From Diplodia intermedia (lineage: Eukaryota > Ascomycota > Dothideomycetes > Botryosphaeriales > Botryosphaeriaceae), in the NCBI GenBank assembly GCA_021495925.1, contig JAKEKT010000035.1:266168-330167 (forward strand): DNA of 64,000 bases, written 5' to 3'. The stretch's first letter is position 1; each line of letters opens with the position of its first letter. Shown piece by piece: positions 46,423-55,466 of this stretch. Made by a program: the position numbers and the translations under genes. Under the pieces are notes generated by a model. That model was not told the origin of the DNA and did not search any database. It saw nothing but the letters and a program-made list of their open reading frames with translations.

Positions 46423-48048
46423 ATGTTGAAAATCTTCGGAAATGGGACCGATACCGTCGCATGGGTTCCTGAACCGACAACCCGGGGTACATTCACTATC
46501 CTCTCGTCCTGTCTGACCACCATTCTCCTGTGCGTATGGACAGCAGTTCACCTCAATGTTCCTGAGCCCCGGGATGAGAAACGGCCCTGGTTTGCAAAGA
46601 GGCAGCTTTGGCGCAGACTTGCGTGGTTCGTCATGACCTTACTGGCCCCAGAGCTCGTCGCATATGCTGCGTTCTGTCAATACAGTACGGCAAAACTGCT
46701 CGTTAGTGCAAGTAATCTGACTTGAGTTGCCAAAACAAGACTGACAAATTGTCAAGAGAAAGGAAATATCAAGGTCAGAAGGACCGAATTTTGAAATCTC
46801 CTTGAGAGAAGCTTTTTACGCCATCATGGGTGGCTATGTGCTCCATGCATATAAATCAGATGGATCCTCTCTGTTCTCCGACCAACGCACGCACTTCCTA
46901 CTGGACGAGTCCGCCATCTTCGACATGGTATACTCATATCCAGATCTCCTTGAGAAATTCATCCCTGAAAAAGAAATATCGGACAAAAGCAAAGCCAGCG
47001 GGGTGGCCAAAGCCGTGGTTTGCGTGCAAGCTGGCTGGTTCACATTGCAGTGTCTCACGCGTATAGCACTATCACATCCAATCACCTTATTAGAGGTTCG
47101 TTCAGCATACTCATCGCGAGAAAACCATGTGACTAACCTTGTCGTCAGCTTAACACTTTCGGGCACTCCGTTTGCGTACTTCTCGTCTACATCTTTTGGT
47201 GGCACAAACCAATGGATGTAGAACAACCAACATCGATCGCAGGCTCTCAGGCTGACGAATTCGCTGCTTTTCTGTGGCTGATATCGATGGACTTCAACCC
47301 TGAGACCATTATTTCCCCGCAAAATGAGGAACTCGTGTCCATCCAGGTCAAATCCATGGAGAATCCGAGTCTCCCAAAAGCGACAGGCGAAGTAAATAGC
47401 GACACACGGCATAGAATCGAGCTTGAGATTCCGAGGAAATATGGATATCCACAGGACATCTCCACCGATATTGTTCAGCTGGCTGAAGGTCCTCTGACAC
47501 GATGCTATGAACACTTCCGAGAAATTCAGATCACAAGACTCCCTATCCCAGACCGAGTGGCAAACTGGCCTGTCCAGGGTTCAGTCTTCTGGACCAGAGG
47601 GTCGACGATCAAACGACCCCTGCCCCTAAAAAGAGATGCCACGCACATGAAAAATCTAGGCAACTTTTTGCATTTGTGTTTTTATATCTCTGGATTCATT
47701 TATGGCGGCCTTCATGCGCTTGCCTGGAACGCAAACTTCCGGTCTCCACTCGAAAAATCAATGTGGCAGATCTCCTCGGTGGCAATCATGGCTTCCACGC
47801 TCGTCATGGACTGCGGTCTACTACTGTTGCGTGGTCTACTGTTTGGACCTAATGATAAATGGGAGAGTATGTGTTCCCTGAAGCTTTCATATCCAGCTGT
47901 CTTTTTTGCTTTGGTATACACTGTCCTGGCAGCATATCTCCTCGCGAGGCTCTACCTGATCATCGAATGTTTCGTCTCTTTACCGAATTCATCTTCTGGG
48001 GTGTATGAGACGCTGTTGTGGTCGAACTATGTGCCTCATATTGTGTAG
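46423..48048 (+). CDS. Multi-pass fungal membrane protein, hypothetical
   Basis: Exons 46423-46701, 46757-47095 and 47149-48048 give 505 residues; introns of 55 and 53 nt have CTGAC and CTAAC branch points. It belongs to a large, uncharacterised family of filamentous-fungal membrane proteins recognised by LLCVWTAVHLNVPEP, LLAPELVAYAAFCQY, AFYAIMGGYVL and LNTFGHSVCVLLVYIFWWHKP. I count about six membrane segments: residues 24-46, 67-88 and 208-228, and three in the C-terminal third. Members of this family are often single, variable, lineage-specific genes; no function is established. It starts with a good TATA box and ends WSNYVPHIV, as the family does, so it looks intact. Confidence 0.85.
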
Positions 48049-48730
48049 GATCTGGCATGTGTCCATTCACGGTGCTCGCTTTCTTTTGCAGAATCTTTTC
48101 CATTCTCACTCCTCTAATGGAATGCATACGATACGAAAAAGTCTTGCTTGTTCAAGTTCTGATAAACCTTCTAATTCTGCATGACCTTCGTCAGGCCCTG
48201 TTCGACGTTCCAAATTCTTTCGTACAGGGCCAGCATGGATGATGCACCGGATGTTTTGTTCCACAATGTAGAGATCAGATCTTTCAAATCAGGTAGAAGC
48301 CCAGATAGCGGGAGTTCAATGGCCTGTCCAATATCGCGTCAGCAAAAGCTTATTCCGTTTTGACAAAGACGAGGCCCCATACCAAGCTTTCCTCTTTCTC
48401 CAGAAACGTACGACTGCTGCTGGAAAACATGGTGTGCGCCTGTTTTGTTCCGTTTTTGCCGTTTGGTATCCGTTACGCTCTGGGGGTGGTGAACTTTGTA
48501 GGATGTGGTTCAAGCGGGCGAAACCTGAGGTCTCGTTCAAAGTTTTCTTTGTCTTCTCATCCGTGGTCTGGAACATGTCTCTTTGTTCTTCCAAGCCACG
48601 TGAGTCGAGACCGAAAATTGAACTCTTGTCTTTGCATCCTTTGTCCGAGAGTCGAAACCCCAACAAAATCTCAGGTGCTCCTGCCTCAAGGTGCGGGACT
48701 ACAACATCGGTCTCCTTCCGCAAAGCAACT
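48049..48730. other. Intergenic before the disordered protein
   Basis: 3' flank of the membrane protein and leader of the next gene. The next gene's frame stays open back to 48434 with ATGs at 48503 and 48575, but that part has non-coding-like composition, so I treat it as leader. Confidence 0.45.
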
Positions 48731-51556
48731 ATGAGCGATATTGAGGAACAGAGCAGTATTGCGCACGACATACTTCAACATGAGCCTAGTGGGGAAGTGC
48801 AAGCTTTACCAGAAGCTGAAGACATGAGGATGGATTCCGAGAATAGTCAGCTCACGGACGTCGACACTGAACATAACGACGATAGCCCCGAAAGTTCAAA
48901 GGAAGTCAACATACAGTATCCAGAGAGGCTAGAAGAAAGCAAGGATTTCGACACTAATAGAAGAACGAGCTTGCACGTCGAGGAAGTCGAAAGCCACGAC
49001 CTCCGGGAAGTGGAGTTGTGGCTCACAGCACAGAAGGCACCGGAATCCACACCGACTGATGGAAGAAATGACCCGAGAACCATATGCCAGCCCCCACAGG
49101 AGATGCCTGAGACGATAAGCCCATATAACCTCCCCACGGTAGACGGAATAAATGGCGAAGAGGAGCTCGCTGAAACAGCCGTCGATGGCGCCGCGGACCT
49201 TCTCCAGCCAGACGCACCGGAGGTTCCCACAGGCGAACCACCCACCGAAGACGCAACAGAAGACGACGATAGGAAGCCACATCCGGCAAGTCTTGCAGAT
49301 GTCCTTGCAAGCCTCGAAAATCAAAACGGAATGACCAGAAGGGTCTCAGTGAAAAGTGCTGCCATACCAAACCTGACCACCATCGACGAAGTCAGCGAGG
49401 TACCTACACCAGAAATACGCGAAACGCCACTTCAGCATGATCATGCAGCGACTGATATTGCAGAAGCTCAGACTGTGTATGGGCACACTGTTTTACTGGA
49501 TGTTGAACACAGCGAGGACGACACTGTCGCGCGGATTGAAGAGGAGCCAACGATAGGAAGGGACGCCGCAGACGAGAGGTCGGGCATAAACCAGTGGCAA
49601 TCTCGCCCGGAAGTGGACACTCAAGACTTGTCCGTTGAAGACATGGAGCAGTCCTATAAGGCACCATCGGATGAGCCAGAAGATCGTGGAAGCCTGGGTA
49701 GCAGTATGGAGGAAAGCCTGCCTGAATCTGGCGATGTCATCGCTCAAGCAACCGAGGAAGTTCCGGATGGTCACCATCCAAATGCTGAGAACATCATAGT
49801 ACCCGACAGCCACGGGCAAAATGAAGGCGCCGATACTTCATTGGTGTCGAATCGATCTCCGGTCAGAGAAGGTCTTAATGCCGTCCACACTTCGTTTCCA
49901 GAGCAGGCTACCCCGAAAGACCCGGCCCCCGTGTCTCCGATATCACCTCTCGACATTACACACTTCTCTGAAGAAAGCCAAATGCAAATTAGTCCACCTG
50001 CCTCACCTTACCAAAAACCAACCCCGCCTGTTCCAGTTGCATCCTCACAGAGTGTTTCTTGGCCTCCCGAACTAGCAGAGGAAGATATGAACAATGTCCA
50101 TCTCCACTCTGTCAGTCAATACCAGGCGAGTCTCGTCCAGCCGACTGAACAGTCCGTCGCCACACCTGATCCAGGATCGCCATCGCGCCCGCCATCGCCC
50201 TCACCAACAGCGCCCCCTTTTGTCGACACGCCACCGTGCTTGGAGCCGGTGTTGCCACAAATCGAAGTGGAGACGTACGGACTGGACACGTACGACCCGT
50301 CGAAAGCAGCTGCTGGGCTATCGTCAGAACCAGTCGAAAGCCAGGAGGGGCACAAGCAACCAGCGTCAGCGCCTGCCGAGGCCCTGCCAGACAAGATCGT
50401 CCTGTCTCCTGGCACGATGGACTTCCTTGCAAGCCTGCAGCTCCCCCCTTCAGACAATCACCAACGACCAGAGCACACCACCACCACCACCAACTACCAG
50501 CCCTCCCCCAGACCCCCACTCCCACCCCCAGAGCGCCACCGCCACCACCAAGACCACCTCCACCAAGACCACCACCGCCCCTACCCCTCCAACCTCCTCG
50601 ACTCCTACCGCCCCTCCACCACACCCTCCCACCCCGTCCACTCCGTCACCACCACCGCCGCCGCCACCATCGCCGCCGCCGCCGCCGCAGCAGCAACAAC
50701 AGCAGCAACAGCAGCAGCAGCCGCGACGCAAGAAGAAGCCTGGACGCACACCCTCTCCGCCCCGCTCCTCCTCCGCCACGCCTTCCTCGGCAACCTCCCA
50801 CGGCCCGGCAACTACTCGTCGTCTTTCTCCTCAACAACAACCGTTCCGCCGCCGCCGCCGCCACCGCCGCCGCCCGAAACCCACACCCTCACCCACCCCC
50901 TCTGCCCCCACCGCACCCTCCGCCTCTCCCGCGTCTACCGCGCCATCCCCCCCTGCCCCGCCTGCCGCGGCGCGGGCGCCACGACCGTGTATCTCCCGTC
51001 TTCTTCGTCGAGGAGGAGTAGGAGTAGTAGGAGCAGGAAGACCGAGTGTCGCGCGTGCGCCGGCAGCGGGCGGGCGGCGCGGAGGTACGGAGGTGGCAGT
51101 AGCGGCGGCGGTGGCAGTAGCGCGCGGTTCGCGCGGGCGGAAGGGCCGGGGGCGGGGGCGGTGGGCGGCATGGTGGAGGGGTGGGGGGTCGAGGTTGTGC
51201 CGACGACGACGACGACGATGGGTTCGACGACGGGGTGTGACGACGATGGTGCGTGTGGGAGGGGCGAGGCGTGGCGGGTGGGCGATTGGGGGGCGTTGGT
51301 GGACGAGGTTGTGGAGGCGATGATGCGGTGGGTGGGGGAGAGGGAGGGGTGGGACGAGCTGTCGTGGGTGGGGGAGAGGAGGTGTACGAGGGAGGTGAGG
51401 TGTTTGTTGATGATGGGGAGGGAGGGGGAGAGGAGGAGGGAGAGGAGGGCTGAGGAGAAGAGAAGGAAAGGGATGGTGCGGAAAAGGGTTGAATATGACG
51501 AAGGGCCGAGGAAGAGGAGGAAGGTAGAGGTCGAATCAGACGGTGTAAGGGGCTGA
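48731..51556 (+). CDS. Large disordered protein with C-terminal CXXCXGXG pair
   Basis: A single open frame from MSDIEEQSSIAHD, 941 residues; this ATG has A at -3 and begins protein-like composition. Residues 1-560 are acidic, rich in Glu, Asp, Ser and Pro, with no globular domain. Residues about 575-710 are low complexity (His, Thr, Ala, Pro runs, including ten Pro). The C-terminal third has CPACRGAG (Cys742) and CRACAGSG (Cys773), two copies of the DnaJ-type CXXCXGXG zinc motif, preceded by HPLCPHRTLRL. It ends with basic clusters (EEKRRKGMVRKRVEYDEG, PRKRRKVEVE) that look like nuclear localisation signals. I know no named family for it. From about 50460 two reading frames stay open because of repeats, so a sequencing shift cannot be excluded. 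Confidence 0.7.
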   Translation: MSDIEEQSSIAHDILQHEPSGEVQALPEAEDMRMDSENSQLTDVDTEHNDDSPESSKEVNIQYPERLEESKDFDTNRRTSLHVEEVESHDLREVELWLTAQKAPESTPTDGRNDPRTICQPPQEMPETISPYNLPTVDGINGEEELAETAVDGAADLLQPDAPEVPTGEPPTEDATEDDDRKPHPASLADVLASLENQNGMTRRVSVKSAAIPNLTTIDEVSEVPTPEIRETPLQHDHAATDIAEAQTVYGHTVLLDVEHSEDDTVARIEEEPTIGRDAADERSGINQWQSRPEVDTQDLSVEDMEQSYKAPSDEPEDRGSLGSSMEESLPESGDVIAQATEEVPDGHHPNAENIIVPDSHGQNEGADTSLVSNRSPVREGLNAVHTSFPEQATPKDPAPVSPISPLDITHFSEESQMQISPPASPYQKPTPPVPVASSQSVSWPPELAEEDMNNVHLHSVSQYQASLVQPTEQSVATPDPGSPSRPPSPSPTAPPFVDTPPCLEPVLPQIEVETYGLDTYDPSKAAAGLSSEPVESQEGHKQPASAPAEALPDKIVLSPGTMDFLASLQLPPSDNHQRPEHTTTTTNYQPSPRPPLPPPERHRHHQDHLHQDHHRPYPSNLLDSYRPSTTPSHPVHSVTTTAAATIAAAAAAAATTAATAAAAATQEEAWTHTLSAPLLLRHAFLGNLPRPGNYSSSFSSTTTVPPPPPPPPPPETHTLTHPLCPHRTLRLSRVYRAIPPCPACRGAGATTVYLPSSSSRRSRSSRSRKTECRACAGSGRAARRYGGGSSGGGGSSARFARAEGPGAGAVGGMVEGWGVEVVPTTTTTMGSTTGCDDDGACGRGEAWRVGDWGALVDEVVEAMMRWVGEREGWDELSWVGERRCTREVRCLLMMGREGERRRERRAEEKRRKGMVRKRVEYDEGPRKRRKVEVESDGVRG

Positions 51557-51945
51557 ATGGTCGGATATATGGTGCAGAAATCGTGTACTTCTTTGAAACT
51601 CAATGTAATGTAGACTCCGAACACATGTTTCATGCAGATGAAGACTTTTGATTTTAGTAGAAGGGATGTAACTACGAAAGCAGAAAATCCAATTGAACTT
51701 ACTTGGCCTATTTACATCTCTTCAAACCCTTGGTATATCTTTCAGAGACCGCTGCAAACCCCTGCCAACCTCTACACTGCGTCTTGTCAACGCTCGATCG
51801 AGAGCATCCAACCAAACTCAATAGCTCACGCATTTCTGCGTTATCTTATTCTTAATTCTTCATGAACGTGTGCTTTTTTTTTTGTTTTTTTTTTGAGAAC
51901 CGGACACCTCCCTGGTATCCTTTTCTCTCTCTTCTCCTCCCTTCC
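51557..51945. other. Convergent 3' flanks of the disordered protein gene and HIS3
   Basis: AT-rich spacer containing two long T-runs near 51875-51894, next to the HIS3 3' end. No gene. Confidence 0.5.
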
Positions 51946-52730
51946 CTAGTACAACACACCCTTGGTGCTGGGTTCCTCGCCCTCCCTACCCTTCACCCTG
52001 GTGGTAGCCTGCCTAGTCGCAACGGCCAGCGCCTTGAACGCGCTCTCCGCCCTGTGGTGGTCGTTCTCGCCCCGCAGGCAATCGACGTGCAGCGTCACGG
52101 CGGCGCCCTGGGCGAAGCTCTGCAGGCAGTGGGGGATCATCTCGCACGACAGGTCGCCGATCTTCTCGCGGCGCAGGCCGAGGTTGACGACCGAGTAGGG
52201 CCGGTTGGACAGGTCGATGACGGCGCGCGACAGCGCCTCGTCGAGCGGGCAGTAGGCGCTGCCGAAGCGCGCGAGCCCCGTGGTGCCGCCCAGCGCCGTC
52301 TTGAACGCCTGGCCCAGCGCGATGCACGTGTCCTCGGCCGTGTGGTGGTCGTCGACTGTGCGCCTCGGTCAGCAAGATTCCGTTCCCCTCCAAGATCGCA
52401 ACCCCGTTCGGACATCGTTCATTTTCTAGCCCGACGGCATCTCCGTCCCGCGGAGGTGCATGACGTACTGTGCAGATCTCCGGTGCAGCGCAGCTTCAGC
52501 GACCAGCCGGCGTGCTTGGCCAGGGCGTGCAGCATGTGGTCGAGGAAGCCGATGCCCGAGTTGATGTCAATGTGCTGGCTCTTGGAAGCCTGGGCGGCGT
52601 GGCCCTTTTCCTCGCCGTTCACGTCGTCACCGACGGGCTCGAGGACGCCGCCGTCAAGGTTGAGGCTCAATTGAATCTTGGTCTCATTGGTGTCGCGCTT
52701 GAGGGTGGTGCTGCGTATTCTGTCGGCCAT
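51946..52730 (-). CDS. HIS3: Imidazoleglycerol-phosphate dehydratase
   Basis: Exons 52730-52469 and 52355-51946 give 223 residues, the usual length of the monofunctional fungal enzyme. It dehydrates imidazoleglycerol phosphate to imidazole acetol phosphate in histidine synthesis and binds manganese. Visible metal-site motifs are GIGFLDHMLHALAKHAGW, DDHHTAEDTCIALGQAF and GENDHHRAESAFKALA. SRAVIDLSNRPYSV follows the first active-site half. A short insert (GEEKGHAAQASKSQHID) sits in the N-terminal region. The 113-nt intron joins GDLH to IDDHH in phase 1. A general amino-acid-control site lies 91 bases upstream, and the gene diverges from RPC19 with 258 bases between starts. Confidence 0.97.
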
Positions 52731-52820
52731 TGTGAAGGATTTCGGTTCGGGGGCTTCGAAGGGTGATTAGGTTGTCTGGAGGTCGGTGGAGAGGTGGGTG
52801 GTGAAAGAAAGTGAAGGTAA

Positions 52821-52826
52821 GAGTCA
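52821..52826 (-). promoter_or_regulatory. Cpc1/Gcn4-type site upstream of HIS3
   Basis: GAGTCA on the plus strand reads TGACTC on the HIS3 strand, 91 bases before the HIS3 start. TGACTC is the site through which Gcn4 controls yeast HIS3, and CpcA/CPC-1 in filamentous fungi binds the same core. Activity is inferred. Confidence 0.6.
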
Positions 52827-52988
52827 GCGGCGTTGCGATTGGGCGGCGGGGATGTTTTTCGCTGATCGCGCGATAAGATAACCTTAAATCTCCGTTCTTC
52901 GCCGCAAGTTTTGCCCGCTGCCTCGACTTCCTGAGCCAGCTACCATCTCGCGCAAGTCACCGCCCTACCGAAGCAGTAACCGCCCGCC

Positions 52989-53543
52989 ATGTCGTCGCAC
53001 GATGAGGAAATGCAGGACGCCCCTGTCAACGGCCTCGCCCAGGAGAACGACGTCGAGGAGGTCGACGAGAAGCAGCGCATCCGCGTGGTATGCCGCACCA
53101 CCATCGTCCGCCAGTGAAAAGACGCAGAGCTGATGCGCAATGCAGTTGCCCGGATCCGAAAACACCGCTGCATCCTTCGAGTTCGAGAACGAGGACCACA
53201 CCTTGGGCAACGCTCTGCGCTACATCATTATGAAGAAGTACGAAGCATACCATGCGCAAGTTGGTTTGAGCAGTCTACTGACGTCTACCTGCAGCCCCGC
53301 TGTGGAGTTCTGCGGTTACTCTATTCCTCACCCCTCCGAGAACAAGATGAATCTCCGCATCCAGACATATGGTCAGTACAAGTACCCAACACTACGAAAA
53401 GCAATCGCAGGCTGACGGATGTGGCAGACGAAGTTAGCGTCTATGATGTGCTGGAGAAGGGCCTCGACGACTTGGCGGAGCTTTGCGACGTTGTCATAGA
53501 CAAGTTCACCATTTCGCGTGACGAGTTCAGCGCGCGCAACTGA
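52989..53543 (+). CDS. RPC19: RNA polymerase I and III subunit RPAC2 (AC19)
   Basis: Exons 52989-53087, 53146-53237, 53295-53371 and 53428-53543 give 127 residues. After an acidic N-terminus the bacterial alpha-like dimerisation fold is clear: LPGSENTAASFEFENEDHTL, GNALRYIIMKNPAVEFCGYS, IPHPSENKMNLRIQTYDE. AC19 pairs with AC40 to start assembly of RNA polymerases I and III in the nucleus. The second intron (53238-53294) is 57 nt, a multiple of three with no in-frame stop, so an unspliced transcript would read through with 19 extra residues. Convergent with NDUFA6, 171 bases between stops. Confidence 0.95.
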
Positions 53544-53714
53544 GGCCGCTCCCGCATCGGCTGAGTCGGCCCAGGAAAAGTCTTTAAGCATAGTACGGCG
53601 TTCTGGCGTGAAGGTAGAAAGGCTAGCCAAGTGCCACGGCACTAGGAGAAGCGGAGGGAAAAGAGAAAACTTGGTATTGGCATTTGTACAGGCATCCAGG
53701 CGGGAATGGGAAAT

Positions 53715-54456
53715 CTAGTTGCGACCCTGTGGACGACAAGCATTAGCTCTCCGCATCTTCCTAATACAGCGATTCGCATTCAAACGCAATGCGCCCCGTG
53801 TGGGCTGAACTGACCTCCAGGAATCCCGAAACGAAGTTGTTGGGAAGCTTGTGCTTGGGCTCCTCCTCGACCTTGAAGTACTTCAGAACGTGCGACAGCT
53901 GCTTCCAGTAGTTGAGCGTCTCCTGCAATGCGCAATGGCAATATTAGCCACCGATATCCATGAAAAGCCCGTCTCCCCTTGCTCAGCCTTCCCGCGGCTC
54001 TTTTGTATATCAATCGTACCTGGAACTCGGCATTCGACTGCTGCAGCAGAACGTCGACAGTCTGCAGCTGCTGGACGTATCTGTGGCGCTCGAACTCCTG
54101 GCGGGTCTTGGTGCGGATCTGGGAGACGGGGATGTTGAGCATGTACATCTTCTGGATCTCCGGAGCCTGTTTGTCCTCGCGACTCGAATCAGCCTTTCCA
54201 GTTCCCAATCCACAACATCCAGCTATCCCAGCGTGGCGGTGCTCAGGACGCGCGATTGACGGGGATCAGAGGACGTACGGCACGCAGCCACTCGCGGTAG
54301 GCCGTCAGCACCCGGGTCTTGGCATCGGCCCAGTTGGCGGCTGTACTCGCAATGCATCGTCGCAGGTCAGCGATAAGTCACCTCTCACAGGGTGTGCCGG
54401 GGGATGGCATCCGTACAGGACCGCGCCTTCTTGGCGAGGAAGGTAGGGTTGATCAT
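53715..54456 (-). CDS. NDUFA6: Complex I LYR-family subunit NDUFA6 (B14 / 14.8 kDa)
   Basis: Exons 54456-54417, 54340-54279, 54166-54020, 53922-53815 and 53726-53715 give 122 residues. Family motifs run through every exon: INPTFLAKKARSSANWADAK, RVLTAYREWLRAAPEIQKMY, IRTKTRQEFERHRYVQQL, VDVLLQQSNAEFQETLNYWK and NNFVSGFLEGRN. The LYR-type core (here AYREW) binds acyl carrier protein; the subunit sits on the matrix arm of mitochondrial NADH:ubiquinone oxidoreductase. Five exons for 122 codons is dense. The last exon has only 12 nt (Gly-Arg-Asn-stop), after an 88-nt intron with a GCTAAT branch; it restores the GFLEGRN ending I recall from fungal homologues. Phases agree throughout. Confidence 0.92.
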
Positions 54457-54922
54457 GGCGGCCGGTCGTCGCGTGGAGTGGAGATTCGGGGAGGTTGCGG
54501 GGGTGATTAGGGTGAGGTCAATCGCGTAGCCCGCTTCGTCTCGAAACTGACGTTTGGTCGGATGCCGGAAGGGCGAGGTACGGCGCAGATCACGTGCAGC
54601 CGCCCCTCCGATGTTGTCAGCAAGAATATATCAGCGACGACTTGCTCCGCCGCGCGCGTGCACTGTTCCTGCTTCTCCACGTAAGTACCGTCGCAACGAC
54701 CACGCCCACCAGCTCCGCCTCCACTGGCCTCGCAGGCGCTAACAGACTCGCAAAAAGAAAACAACTAATCCCTGCGCGCGTCCTGAAATCCACACCTTCG
54801 TTCTCCAGCAACTGTCGCCTCGCTCTCGAACCACCGCCGGACGACGCCACCGTCACACTTCAGCAGCTTCTTCCTCTCCGCCCGCGCATTCGCTCCGATC
54901 TCGACGCACCTCAGCAACCAGC
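54457..54922. other. Divergent promoter of NDUFA6 and BUD31
   Basis: Spacer of 466 bases between the two starts. Frames present are compositional; part is BUD31 leader. Confidence 0.5.
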
Positions 54923-55466
54923 ATGCCCGTCGTCCGCACAAGCAAGGGATACGGCCGCAAGAAGGCGCCGCCGGAGGGCTACGAGGACATCGAAGACACG
55001 CTTCTCGAGTACGACAACGCCATGAAAGACGCACTAAACGCGTCACACGAGGGCAAGAAGCGGCAAGAGATGCAATGGCCCATCTTCGAAATCACCCACA
55101 AACGTACGATTTCCCTCTCCCTCTCCCCCCGCGCAAACCTCCCCCAAACCTTTCAACCCCTTCCGCTAACGCATCAACGCTCTCTCTTCACCAGGATCCC
55201 GCTACATCTGGGACCTCTACAACGACGAGAAGATCAGCAAGGCGCTGTACGACTGGTGCCTGAAGAACGGCAAGGCGGACGCCAACCTGATCGCCAAGTG
55301 GAAGAAGCAGGGCTACGAGCACCTGTGCTGCCTGCGCTGCATCCAGACCAAGGAGACCAACTTCAACAGCACCTGCATCTGCCGCGTGCCCCGCGACCAA
55401 CTCAAGGAGGACCACGTCATCCAGTGCGTCAGCTGCGGCTGCGCCGGCTGCGCGAGCTGTGATTGA
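54923..55466 (+). CDS. BUD31: BUD31 (G10) pre-mRNA splicing factor
   Basis: Exons 54923-55103 and 55195-55466 give 150 residues, the usual size. The protein is highly conserved: VRTSKGYGRKKAPPEGYEDI, FEITHKRSRYIWDLYND, ISKALYDWCLKNGKADANLI, then a Cys-rich C-terminus (GYEHLCCLRCIQTKETNF, CICRVP, CVSCGCAGCASCD) that holds a three-zinc cluster. BUD31 is a core spliceosome component associated with the Prp19-related complex. The 91-nt intron has a GCTAAC branch point. No anomaly. Confidence 0.97.

Noticed and set aside
48434..48730. N-terminal extension of the disordered protein by 99 codons
   Set aside because: Starts at GTG, composition unlike the rest of the protein, and the ATG at 48731 has better context.
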